This document shows positions 11,712 through 22,784 of a stretch of DNA of 64,000 nt, in pieces; positions within the stretch are counted from its first letter, which is position 1; each line of letters starts with the position of its first letter. This stretch comes from Siphonodentalium dalli (taxonomy: Eukaryota; Mollusca; Scaphopoda; Gadilida; Siphonodentaliidae): positions 185,294,716-185,358,715 of the forward strand of contig CP136066.1 in assembly GCA_032622095.1 (NCBI GenBank), written 5' to 3'. The notes beneath the pieces were generated by a model that ran no database searches, was not told the origin of the DNA, and was given only the letters and a program-made list of their open reading frames with translations. Made by a program: the position numbers and the translations under genes.

Positions 11712-12255
11712 TTGCAAGGAAGTGTTATGATTGCATGCAGTGGAAAATTCCGAAACAAAGCACATAAATTAATCTGCTATTTCTGTAAGAGATCGTTCCA
11801 TTTTAGCTGCCAAGGATTGATATCTGAGGACGCAGAAGACGTGATGAATAGATCGAGCGCAATACTTTGGTCATGCAAACAATGTAGAGAATCACGAGAG
11901 TTTCAATATAAAGCAAATAGTATATCACATGCAGACAACAGATAATGAATCTAAAGAGACCGTGAAGTCAAAAATCGACCAACACATGTACATGTAACGC
12001 TAAACACTAGATATTGGAATGATTCAAGAATGGATGTTGAATATAGAAAGACAATTAAAGCAGTTTGTGTTGATTTTGGAAAAATACGAGGAGAAACAGA
12101 ACAAACAAATTGACATTAGATTTGATTCATTCTATAGGAAACAAAAAGCGAAGGTCGATATATATATTGCTGAAATAAACAATAAGATGCCGAAAATGGA
12201 AAATATTATGTCAAGTTTACAAAGTAGAGAGGGGAGTCTGTCCGATGGTACATAA
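11712..12255 (+). pseudogene. LINE ORF1 remnant: PHD-like finger plus coiled coil
   Basis: The first frame (11712-11945) has a cross-brace pattern, CYFC followed by HFSC and later CKQC with a preceding Trp, as in PHD-type fingers found in the ORF1 of several non-LTR retrotransposons. A second frame (12019-12255) is rich in Glu, Lys and Gln and looks like coiled coil. They are separated by a stop and a short gap. Together with 13104-13667 they give the order finger, coiled coil, RNA-binding domain expected for LINE ORF1, interrupted by 12256-13103, which includes a MITE. Confidence 0.6.
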
Positions 12256-12675
12256 GATAATATATAGTTATTGTTATATGTGTTGCCGGATCTATGATAA
12301 ACTTCTTTTCCCCAGTGATTGTAATGCTATGGTTAATTGTATAAGTACGCACAGTACGTGATGGAAGATGTGAATGATATAGTATAAGAACACACAAGCA
12401 TAATTAACAAGATCATATTCTTAATTGGTTATGTCTGGTAGCAACCATTGTATAAGTGAGGGAGGATCAAACCAGTATAATTCTATATTAAACAATAGTA
12501 AGGTACACGTCATATACAAGGGTGTACTGGTATCTCATACCTTAGTTGGACGCACGATACACCATACGTTGGAATAACTACTCGTGTCGAGAAATACAGA
12601 GACACTCCCGCTTAGACCACCGAACAACCAATTCCTCTGTTCGTCTACATACTGTGCTTATCGGCAGTGACTTAT

Positions 12676-13063
12676 TTAACCCTTTACCCAACAAACCGGC
12701 CAAATAAAGCTTCAACAGCCTAAAATATCTTCGGTCTGTCTCAATAGAACCATACAAATATGGATATCATTGGAACCGGCTCCTTGACCACATTGTGATA
12801 GTTACAGTTATGCCCTGTGCCAATGCATTCTCTTATATATGAAAGTCGACCATAGGTCGCCTCGCATATATAAGAGAATGCATTGGCCTAAAAAAAACTT
12901 TTTTAACACTTTTTACCATTTTTTCTTACATTCTTTAACAATTTTATAATTTTTAATGTGTTAAGCCAATGCATTATCTTATATATGCGAGGCGACCTAT
13001 GGTCGACTCGCATATATAAGAGAATGCATTGGCACAGGGCCCTTCTGTTGGGTAAAGGGTTAA
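12676..13063. mobile_element. piggyBac-like MITE, copy 2 (380 bp plus TTAA flanks)
   Basis: TTAA at 12676-12679 and 13060-13063. The interior is the reverse complement of copy 1 at 10271-10670, with the same two palindromes and the same CCCTTTACCCAACA ends. It is inserted between two pieces of a LINE ORF1 remnant, so it is younger than that LINE. Confidence 0.8.
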
Positions 13064-13103
13064 AATATAAAAATATATAACTTTCTGGATTATACATTGT
13101 TCC

Positions 13104-13667
13104 CTTTCATGGCCAACTCTGCCTTCACCACTAGACCACGGTGCAGATGACCAGCAGATGAATGTGTTCGAAAAACAAGAGAAAGATTTGAAAGAATTGC
13201 AGAGAAGACTGGAAGATAATATCAGCGAGAATTTACTGGAACTAACGCAACATAAGACCAAAATCTAAAACAGTATAAACAACAACATAGTAGCCCTAAA
13301 CATACCAGATAAGCAAACGAAAGAAGATATGATAGAATTAGAAAACACGATAAAAAGGATAACGAAATGTGATATGAAACATGTTGTGTCAATTAAGAGA
13401 ATTGGATTACTAAAAGAAAACAAACATCGACCAGTACACATTAAGCTCACTGAACAACGCTATAGGGATATACTGATAACAGGGGCAATTCAATTTAACA
13501 GAGGAGAAACTAAAATCGATGGGCACAACAAAGTATATTTCAACAGAGAATGCTCAAGAAAAGAACTTAATGACTCATATACACTTAGGATAGAACTAAG
13601 AAAACAAAGAGAAAAATATAAAAACAAAAACTTCCGCATCCATAATATGGAAATAGTGGAACAATGA
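13104..13667 (+). pseudogene. LINE ORF1 remnant: coiled coil plus RNA-binding C-terminus
   Basis: The first part (13150-13265) is coiled-coil-like (FEKQEKDLKELQRRLED). The frame 13329-13667 carries VVSIKRIGLLKENKHRPVHI, then VYFNRECSRKE and LRIELRKQREKYKNKNFRI. This order (RP-V-I-L, later V-Y-N-x-D/E, then LR-ELR-R) is that of the LINE ORF1 (transposase_22-like) domain. A stop near 13267 separates it from the coiled coil, so it is decayed. Confidence 0.65.
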
Positions 13668-13721
13668 ATGGATTTTACATTGACTTGATAAGTAAAAACA
13701 AGTACTGACTGTGATGTTTAA

Positions 13722-14000
13722 AGGTACTCAAGTCCGATTAGACGCTCCTAAATTACTATTTCTTTGGCTTTGGGGGTAAACAATATCGATTCGAGTCGAG
13801 GAACCCACCCATCAAACCTCAGAGTGATCAGACACGAAAATCAAGTGGTTAATATTAACAATAATAACCACTTGAATTTAGAGTTATCCATCTTACACCC
13901 GCAATTTGTTTGAGCACGTGGTTCTGGTCCACATCTCCAAAAAATAACAAACTTCAAAAATCGATATCTGATCACCCTGAGCTTTGATGGGTGTGTTCCT
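13722..14000. mobile_element. Small inverted-repeat element
   Basis: Arms at 13799-13832 and 13967-14000 (AGGAACCCACCCATCAAAC and its inverted copy) surround a second hairpin built on AAGTGGTTA / TAACCACTT. A related single arm lies at 8836-9095. No coding content. Confidence 0.6.
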
Positions 14001-15264
14001 TAAGGGGTGCTTAATAATCTCAGGAGATGGAAAATATGGCACAGCTTCTCAACCGAACACATTTCACCAACAAATCTAAATGTAAACTGTATGGGTTTAT
14101 ACATGTATATATATGACAATGAAATCGAACACATGCGATCCTGCTCGGTGCAGCATTTGGTCGCCAAATTCTTTATAGAGTTTTGTGGAGCGACTCCATT
14201 CTTGCTTCTGCATCATTCCTCTTCACATGCACACAATTAATCCGCCAAGATAACTTATGGGTGTTGCTAGCCCATATGGATGCGAGTTGCGCTTCATTCG
14301 TGGCGTCAAATTTTTTTTTTTTATAACAGATTTAGGATAATCGCCGGTTCTTCGACATCTGAACTATCTCTCTATATTCTGTTCCTCAATCGTAAAACCA
14401 TGTATACAATTTGAAACGATGTACATACCATGCATTATAGGCTATATATAATATGTGTGGTCATACGCATAATGCACTTGTATGTGCATATTGTTCTGTA
14501 TTGGAGGTAAATAAATAAATTTAAAAAATTGAGCCGAGACAATAAGTTATTTCGATTGTTGTGGAATTTTTAATTATTCTAGCAGTTCTTTGTACCTAAA
14601 GGAACAAACATGTTTTTGGTTTCTTGCGTCATCTCTGGTGACCATAGTCTATGTGAGCATTACTGTACATTTAGAACCATCTTTTATTAGTTTACGATTT
14701 TTCGTGCCAGTTTATGTCAAAATCAAAATTAAATTTGACATAAAGTTTCTTGACACCGCTTTACGGAATTCTCTTAAAATGTCTTATAACGTTTCTAAAT
14801 ATATTTACAAACTTTAAAATAATTTCACAAATTAGTGTACATGTATGATATTGTTTTAATACTATGAATGCCAGAATAAGCTCAATCAAGCCATTTTGTG
14901 TGAGCCGGTGGTTGGCCGTTGTGGTACCTGCTGCACGGCGTTACTCTTTTGTATAGGGTAATTATATGCACTCCCGATATATCACATATTTTAAACAATA
15001 TACATATGTTCTTGAATGTATAATAAAAATACCGGCTTTTCTTCGAATCGTTAATTGTTCGGATTAGCCAAAAGCTTACAAAATAACAATTCATGAAAAA
15101 TAACAGTATTATTTCTTAACAGCATTATTTGACATCACAAACACCGTAGGCAAATCATCAGGACCCACTTATATCATAGAAAATTAGCGGGACCACTTAA
15201 CCGGAGGTAATACAGCAGGTTGTCAACCTCAGTGGAGCAAGCGCTTTCGCTCCCTTTGGTATAA
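14001..15264. other. AT-rich spacer
   Basis: No gene, array or strong inverted repeat recognised. Contains a poly-T run at about 14311-14322. Confidence 0.4.
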
Positions 15265-16220
15265 CCACAGGAGTTTGTCAGAATGATAGTAAATAAAAAA
15301 TATAAGAGATATATAGATATATAGATATATATATAGATATATATAGATATATAAGTAATAAATAAAGAATAGGATTGCAACTAGGGGATTAGCGATTTAC
15401 GTCATTTTTTTTTTTTTTGTATCACGAAAATCAGAAACATGAAAAAAACGTTTCGCTCGTGGCGCTCTCCATATTCATTGCTATTATGACTGTTATACAC
15501 CAACGTGATCGCTGTGATTTACATTTAGCATGGCATTGGCAATATCACCTTAGGTTCTCTTTATATCACCGCAACGCCAGGTTTCATTTTCGAACCGTCC
15601 GCTGATTTCGTTGACACGCGACCATGTACTTCCGTTGTAATTAGTTGGCGGTGTCGGGCAAAAATGTACACATATAATAAAAGGGCCGAGGAATCTGTGC
15701 CGTTTGCATCATGCTGTCCGAATATTTCCGGGGCATGTAACGATGTAACATTTAAAAGATTTAGGTCGAAATATTCGGACCACTGCTGCAAACGACTTCG
15801 TCCAAGAGTGGATCAAGTTTTACAGGACACCGTACCAAGCAGCGTGTCACCGAGGGCAGCCAACGCTTCGAAAATGAAACTTGCCGTTGCGGTGATTTAA
15901 AGAGAAAATAGGTGATGTAGTCAATGCGAAGTTAAATTTCAGCCACATGCGGTCATATTGATGTAAAATATTTATAAGAGCAATCTGTCTGAAGATCGCT
16001 ACAATCGATAACTTTTTGGCTTTCCTATTTTCGAGGCAAAACATTTATAAATAAACATTTGTAGGTCAAATCCCCTTGATTCATTCCTATACTCTTATTA
16101 CTATTTATTATTACTACTATTTATTATTATTTGTATATATTTATTATTACTACTATTTATTATTATTTGTATATATTTATTATTATTATTATTTATTATC
16201 ATTCTGACAAACTCCTGTGG
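15265..16220. mobile_element. Nested foldback repeat with microsatellite-rich arms
   Basis: A 24-bp outer arm (15265-15288) is repeated inverted at 16197-16220 (both contain GACAAACTCCTG or its complement). Inner arms at about 15430-15600 and 15840-16050 are imperfect inverted copies, and GTCCGAATATTTC (15716-15728) pairs with 15768-15780 at the centre. An ATATAG microsatellite (15300-15355) and a TTATTA run (16095-16200) sit between outer and inner arms. No transposase. Confidence 0.6.
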
Positions 16221-16237
16221 TATAACTGACAGCTTTT

Positions 16238-16691
16238 AGGTTACACTGGTGTAAATAAGGTTCCGAGCGACATCTAGCGGATGCGGGAGGAATATATAGG
16301 AGAGAATAAAATAGACACTGGGCCCTGATTGGTCAATAGCCTTGTGTGCTTTTCACATAAAAAAAATCATCACACCTCTTCCCTATGATTTCCCATAGGT
16401 AAAATAACAATTGGCACAGGAATTAACCCTTTGTAGTGAAGTTTGAATTTTTTGGTGTGGTCTAAAATATGACTGTATTTTTTTATGCGGTTCTGACACT
16501 AGTTACGAAAACATAAGATTTAAAGGCGAATTCCCTGCTAGACAGACATGATTTTTTTGTGTAAAAAGTTTCCCAAAATGTCAATTTTTCAGATTTAAAG
16601 AAAATTTTGGACCCAACATTTATATTACCAACACTATACGCTAAAACGTTAGCACTGAGGCCTATGGAAAACATTTACACCAGTGTAACCT
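16238..16691. mobile_element. MITE with perfect 19-bp TIR (454 bp)
   Basis: AGGTTACACTGGTGTAAAT at 16238-16256 is perfectly inverted at 16673-16691. The interior has no coding potential. It lies 268 bp upstream of the zinc-finger start codon at 16960 and could contribute to its 5' region. A target duplication was not resolved. Confidence 0.75.
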
Positions 16692-16959
16692 TGTGATGTG
16701 GACAACGACAATGAAAGCTACATAAATACGTTTAACGTTCTTATATGAGCTCTGTTGAAAAGGACCAAAATATCTAAACTTACATTGTATATCGTCACTG
16801 AAATCAACGCGAGCTCTTTTGTTAAATTGCGCTATAAATGTTGACTTTAAAATGAATTGTACACGTCTTAGTTATCTTGAAATAGATGAAAATAATCTAA
16901 TCATTTGAAGCGGTGTGGTTGTCTCAAGAACCTTGTGTCAAGACCTTCACGTGTAGACA

Positions 16960-18051
16960 ATGGATTCAAAATGTGTACAAACGCCGACCACGATTGGCTG
17001 TGACCAACCGGACGGTATGCCACACAACGCTGACTATTGTGAAGAGATCTTTGAATCTATAAAAGAACATAGCGAACGTGTAGTTGCATTTGACTGCACA
17101 GTATATCCTTTCAGATGTGAGATATGTGAAAAACGATTTAAAACAAAGAGAGGTTTGGAGTTCCATCTTCGCATTCATACGGGCGATCGCCCGTACAGTT
17201 GTGACATGTGTGGAAAGGACTTTATTACATCCAGCGCCGTCGTCGAACACAGTAAGAAACATTCAGATGAACGTCCATATGCATGTCACATATGCCATAA
17301 ACGTTTTAAGAGCAGGGTTTATCTTCCGAAGCACATGGTAACACACGTTGAGGAGAAGCCGTTTGCGTGTGGCGAATGTGGAAAAACCTTCAAATTAAAT
17401 TCAACTCTCAGACGTCATGTGCGTACTCACTCTGAGGAGCGCCCGTTCATATGTGAGTTTTGTGAGAAGACGTTTAAAACTCCACGCAGTTTGAAGGCAC
17501 ACGAACTAATCCACACCGGATATTGTCACAAGTGTTCCACTTGTGGAAAGAACTTTTCTAGCACACAAACTTTAGCTATTCACACCAAAATACACACAGG
17601 CATCCGTCCGTGCCAATGTGACCAATGTGGCAAGTGTTTTCCGGACACATTACGTTTAGGCATACACAGAGCAGTTCACTCAGACCATAGACCATATGAG
17701 TGCGACCAATGCAAAAAGACATTCAAGCATTCAAGTAATCTTCAATGCCACAAACAACTACATGCCAATATCAGATCATACAAATGTGACATATGCGGAA
17801 AGGGTTTCAAAAGTAGGAAGTATCTTATGAGTCATACAGATACTCATTCTGATCTCCGACTACACGCGTGCGATATCTGTGGCAAATCGTTCAAACTTCT
17901 CGGAACTCTAACGGTCCACAAACGAAGCCACACCGGAGAACGTCCCTTTAAGTGCGACCAATGCGACAAGGCTTTCTTCGTGAGTAGCCATCTTTCCAAG
18001 CATCGGAAAACTCACACTAAATCGAAGTTAATTGTGTGTGCTCGTCTGTGA
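16960..18051 (+). CDS. C2H2 zinc-finger protein, 11 fingers
   Basis: A 363-residue protein, presumably a nuclear DNA-binding regulator; target and effector partners unknown. A finger-free leader of about 50 residues is followed by 11 consecutive C2H2 fingers from residue 53 to about 352, each C-x2-C-x12-H-x3-H. Linkers vary between TGDRPYS, SDERPYA, TGERPFK and others. The linker between fingers 5 and 6 (TGYCHK) is one residue short. No KRAB, BTB or ZAD domain is visible; such a domain could sit in an unseen upstream exon. ATG 16960 is the first Met of the frame. The last finger plus tail (CDQCDKAFFVSSHLSKH ... KSKL) closely resembles fossil fingers 3' of the zinc-finger genes at 49285, 38312 and 62465, which marks them as relatives. 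No stop or frameshift; probably functional. Confidence 0.9.
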   Translation: MDSKCVQTPTTIGCDQPDGMPHNADYCEEIFESIKEHSERVVAFDCTVYPFRCEICEKRFKTKRGLEFHLRIHTGDRPYSCDMCGKDFITSSAVVEHSKKHSDERPYACHICHKRFKSRVYLPKHMVTHVEEKPFACGECGKTFKLNSTLRRHVRTHSEERPFICEFCEKTFKTPRSLKAHELIHTGYCHKCSTCGKNFSSTQTLAIHTKIHTGIRPCQCDQCGKCFPDTLRLGIHRAVHSDHRPYECDQCKKTFKHSSNLQCHKQLHANIRSYKCDICGKGFKSRKYLMSHTDTHSDLRLHACDICGKSFKLLGTLTVHKRSHTGERPFKCDQCDKAFFVSSHLSKHRKTHTKSKLIVCARL

Positions 18052-18163
18052 TGAAAATAGGTCAATACAATTAGATTGTGTATGTTTATTTGTTTTAAGG
18101 CATATAAAGCGCCCACATAATGATATCACAATTTAGCATACATGTTATCCAATACAATCAAAA

Positions 18164-18420
18164 TTACATCATGGGCATAAAGTATATTATTTGTAGAATT
18201 AGGAACCCATTCACACCCTTGCGCACCAACACTGGCATAGAACACATTCTGCCATTCACAAACATTCCACTAGCACTGCACGCTCTTTCATAATCAATTA
18301 ATTTCCTATATGCTTTATTAAAAAACACTGTTAGCTTATTAAACCAACGTTCCGTGCAATTCACATAAAGGTAGCACAGTAGAGTGGAGATACAATCTTA
18401 TGGAACAAGTACATTTTAAT
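18164..18420 (-). pseudogene. LINE ORF2 C-terminal fragment, second copy
   Basis: The minus-strand frame contains LTVFFNKAYRKLIDYERA followed by CSASGMFVNG, the same non-LTR polymerase C-terminal signature as 7861-8300. It is truncated on both sides. It lies downstream of the zinc-finger gene and on the opposite strand. Confidence 0.6.
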
Positions 18421-19266
18421 ATGACGAGAACACTTGAAGAATTTCCTGACCAGAATGTTAGATTGGGGAACAAATTGATCTGAATTAGCGCATTATATCA
18501 TTGTCATCTGAAATTATGAAGTATATATTATATATATAAAGAAAGAAGATTCAGCCGATACAAAATCGTACCAAACATGAGTATTTTCAAAATAAATTGA
18601 AGATTAATATTATCCATCATGACCTGGGATGTGGGATGGAAAAATCTCACCCTCGGGGCCAAATAGAGGGTCTCTGTTGGGGGGTTGGGGGGTTGGCCTT
18701 GGGAATTCCAACCGCACCACCCCCATTGAATCAGGCCAGACATAAGTTTTGCTGAATTTCATTTGCATCCCCCTTTCAACCCCAATTGCTCCGGTACAGG
18801 CCTAATAGCCTATTCTGAATGGCTCTTGTTGTCATATATTCAAATTCCAAAGAGTCACAAGTTATAACTCACACAATGATAACAGGTAGGCATGCTGAAT
18901 GGTGTAATATTGTTAAAGTTGTCCTCAGAAATATATGGAGGTTTGACATTTTACTAATCGACTGGTGACCATGAATCTATGGTTAGTAAAACATTCCAGT
19001 CTGAACTTGAAGGAAATGCTTCGCTTTCAATTTCATATATGTGTTCAGGTAATGGCATTACTGGAATTTATTTACTCAAATGACTGTGTATTAACTTGTA
19101 ATATTGACATTACATTGCTACCTCGCAGGACAAATTTAAATAAACTGATTAAATATACTGCTATGAGGTTAACTAAATGTATAAGAATAAGTACAACTAT
19201 TGGAATTTGTGTCATGAAATTTCCGACTATTTCCGAAAATTATGGTCATCATTGATACATCCCCCT
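18421..19266. repeat. Spacer with dispersed repeat, copy 2
   Basis: Positions 18650-18790 match the repeat at 3080-3200 (GGGAATTCCAACCGCACC, then CATTGAATCAGGCC, then TTTGCATCCCCC). The rest is AT-rich with no supported gene. Confidence 0.4.
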
Positions 19267-20548
19267 GTTACGCCAGCTTTTGAAGTAACTGACCACTTTT
19301 GAAGTAGGTCTCCACTTTTGAAGTAAAAATCGCCAGCTTTTGAAGTACCTCACCACTTTTGTAATAAAATCGTCAGGTTTTGTAGTACAGTGAGGTCTCC
19401 GCTTTTGTAACAAAAATCGTAAGCTTTTGTTGTAAAAAAAACATGTCTCCACTTTTGTAATAACAAAATTACAGTTTTTGAAGTAAACACTCAATAAATT
19501 TTTACCGGCACTGAACGATTTTCATGACAAAGCAACCGACAATCCACAGCGGCTGTCGCCCATACGAGTGTGACTTATGGCCGAAGGAATTTAGTGAGTC
19601 CGGTTCCCTGGCAAAAGAATCCACACCGGTAATTGACCATAAAAGTGTGCCGAATAGTTTTCAATCACACCAACACACAGGAGAGTCCACACATTCGATC
19701 GCCCATACGAGTGCGACGTGTACCAGGAGGCATACAATGAGTCCGGTTCCCTGCCAAATCATAAGAGAACACACATAGGTGATAAATCATACGAGTATGT
19801 AAGAGTGTTCCCTGTCAGTCCGGCAATATGACAATTCACACTGGTGAACGCCCTTACGAGTGTGATGTGTACCAGGAGGCATCTAGTCAGTCCGATTCCA
19901 TGCCTAAGCATAATAGAACACACATAGATGATTAATCGTGCGAGTATGTAAGATTGTTCCCAGTCAGTGCGGTAACCTGACAATTCAACCTGGTGAACGC
20001 CCTTATGGGTGCGACGTCTGTCAGAAGAAGTTCGGCGTGACCGTGAGTCTGACAAGACATAAGTCAGGTTGTCGGACTAAGAACAATCTTAAATACTCGT
20101 ATGATTGATCACTTATGTGTGTTCTCTTATTATTAGGTGAGAACCGGACTCACTAAATGCCTCCTGGTACACGTCACACTCGTATGGGCGATCGAATGTG
20201 GATTATCTTGAGTGCTGGTATGACTGAAAGCTATTAGACAAGCGTCACACCCGTGTGGTTGACTACGGGTGTGGATTCTTTTGTCACGGAACCGGACTTT
20301 CTAAATTCTTTAGGCGATAGTCGCTGTGGATAATCTGGTTGACTTTGTCATGAAAATCGTCCAGCGCCCGTAAAATTTTACTTCAAAAGCTGTAATTTTG
20401 TTATTTCAAAAGTGGAGACATGGTTTTTTTTACTAAAAAAGCTGGCGATTTTTATTACAAAAGCCGAGACCTCAATTTAGTACACTTTACTACAAAAGCT
20501 GGCGATTTTACTACACAAGTGGTCAGTTACTTCAAAAGCTGGCGTAAC
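19267..20548. mobile_element. Foldback element A: terminal unit arrays and zinc-finger-derived arms
   Basis: Left end GTTACGCCAGCTTTTGAAG and right end CTTCAAAAGCTGGCGTAAC are inverted copies. Each terminal array (19267-19490 and 20385-20548) is built of about ten units of 17-29 bp with the core CAAAAGCTGG or CAAAAGTGG. The left arm reads decayed C2H2 finger coding on the + strand (RPYECD, CDVYQEA, then ERPYGCDVCQKKFGVTVSL near 19995-20055); the right arm reads related sequence on the - strand (20070-20340). Frames are broken by stops and frameshifts, and second Cys positions are often Tyr or Trp. No transposase is seen. Drosophila Foldback elements also have TIRs made of short tandem units; that comparison is by structure only. 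Confidence 0.7.
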
Positions 20549-21713
20549 ATCACCCACACCCACTGTCGCTACGTCCCTGGCCCGGATAAGAGGTCGATGA
20601 AACTGTGATCCAAACCAGGGATTAAACCACTGGAAGTTCGTGGGTATTACGTACTACTCCGTTGCAGTTCAACTAGCGGTGGTGCAAAGACCACCTTGTA
20701 CAAGTAGCCCCACAAGGGTAGGTACTGGAACTCAAGAATCCAACCGTGTTATTGCCGCGAATACACAATGCCAGTTCAGAAACCAGGTATATAGCGAAGG
20801 ACGAAAACAAATATGCTGCATCAGAACTCATATTCACAAGTCAAATTATTGTATTCTCAATTACCAAGTACATGGCTTATATGAGAATAATTTCATAATT
20901 GCGAGGTCGTTTCCTCCATTTCCTTGGTCCCCTTAGCACAGTGATGAATAACGTCCCGAAAAACGGCGGTTCTTCGCTTAGAAGATTCGTCACCGAGATA
21001 TGTAACTGAAGATAACGTCGATGAAAATTTTGATTGTAACACAAGACACATCTTTTCACACTACTTAAGCACACATTTCTTTATTCTACTGTTACAACAC
21101 ACATGTATACTATCAAATCCAAATTGAACCCTTTGGCTAAAATTTCTCTTGGCCCTTTGCTAGCTATCCAAATTACTTTCAAAATTTGTAATAGCCCAAC
21201 ATCAGGTTACGATTATATATTTTTTCTCCCAATTGTTAACTGTGGTGACGGTGTTTCTGCTGTGATTTTAATATAGTTACATTTTGGACCTTTTGCAGTA
21301 CGCCCCACCGCGGTTCTCAATGGGTATACACAGCCTATTTGTGATTGGGACCTTTAAAAAACTTTCCGCCGTCAGGCTACCAATTACTTCTATATTTTAG
21401 TTGACACCACAGTAGAGATCTTGTATCATACTCCACAATATGTATTCAGGACGTGTCATCGCCTACATGCATACCAGTGGTTTTAAGAACCTACCCTCAG
21501 TCGAGTGACATTCCTTGCAACCCTTGAATAATCTCACAACATGGCTTATATGAGAATAATTTCATAATTGCGAGGTCGTTTCCTCCATTTCATTGGTCCC
21601 CTTAGCACAGTGGTGAATCACGGGGTTTCGAGTTGACGAGTATCACGCATTCAAAATGGTCGAGGCGATCGCAACCGAGAAAAGAAACGAGGAAAGGGTA
21701 ATAAACTAGGATA
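20549..21713. other. Spacer with a pair of 84-bp direct repeats
   Basis: 20870-20953 and 21539-21622 are nearly identical direct repeats (starting ACATGGCTTATATGAG) 669 bp apart. The enclosed sequence has no recognised coding content. Otherwise no gene seen. Confidence 0.6.
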
Positions 21714-22400
21714 GTAATAAAATCGCCAGCTTTTGTATTAAAATGAGGTCTCCAGTAAACCAACGCAATCAATTTTACGATTTTCATGACAAAGTAACCC
21801 AATAATCCATAGCGGCCATCGCCCATACGAGTGTGACTTGTGGCCGAGGGAATTTAATGAGTCCGGTTCCATGACATAAGAATCCACACCGGTAATCGAC
21901 CATACGAATGTGTCGAATAGCTTTCAGTCACACCAACACATGAAAAAAAAAGTTGATCGCCCATACGTGTGTGACGTGTACCAGGAGACATCTAGTGAGT
22001 CCGATTCCCTGCATTAGCATAAGAGAACACACATAAGTGATCAATCATACGAGTATATAAGATTGTTCCCAGTCAGTCCGGTAACCTTTCAAGTCGCAAT
22101 GTTTGTGGTGTCAAAGGTTCTGTCTCCTTAAAACATTATTCAACGAAATATACAAATACAAAAACAATCTTTGTCGATTGTCATGCAGAGCAATACAAAA
22201 TGAAACACATAACACAATTAGGAACGAATTGAACCCGATTGTGGTTGATGAAGTAAAATAATTAGTTAACTTTATCACCAACCTATCCTTGGATTTTGTA
22301 GTTCCGGAACAGCTATGTATAATATGCTATCGTGAAGGCAATACATGATGGTATAATAAATTAGTATTGATATGTTGCACCTATCACATGGGGCCAGATT
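21714..22400. mobile_element. Foldback element C, left arm (decayed)
   Basis: A residual terminal-array fragment (21714-21757, containing AAAATCGCCAGCTTTTGTA) is followed by + strand zinc-finger-derived sequence (about 21795-22090, with CCCATACGAGTGTGACTTG and ACGTGTACCAGGAGACATC). Next comes a tail segment (22090-22400) that matches, inverted, 26400-26690 and 26700-26960. The frames are broken. Confidence 0.6.
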
Positions 22401-22784
22401 AAGTGGCGTATTTGTAGACATGGAAGGTTTAGGTTTCTCGTTAACTGATAACTTAACATAAATTACAAAGATAAATTTTTATATATGGAAAATATATTTT
22501 CTGACATGACCACATATATATGTTTATCTTCTAATTGTAATTAGGCCTTTCGCTCATAATTGATGTTTTCAGATTACGAAGATACATTTAGTGTTTTTGC
22601 CATGCATAATCATTTTCCTACAAACGTAGAGTTTATTTCCGGTAATGACAGGATAACGTTGTTAGATCGCATTTAGTTCCGGTTTATGTTTAAATTCCTT
22701 ATGAGTCTTTGGAAGCTGCTTGGTCGGTGTTTCCATTTCATGGAATGGAAATATTTAAAACTGTCCGTTGCCACAAACATCCAG
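22401..22784. other. Non-repetitive segment between arm and minisatellite
   Basis: AT-rich; no gene, and no obvious counterpart on the right side of the minisatellite. The frame that starts at 22686 only runs into the repeat. Confidence 0.35.
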
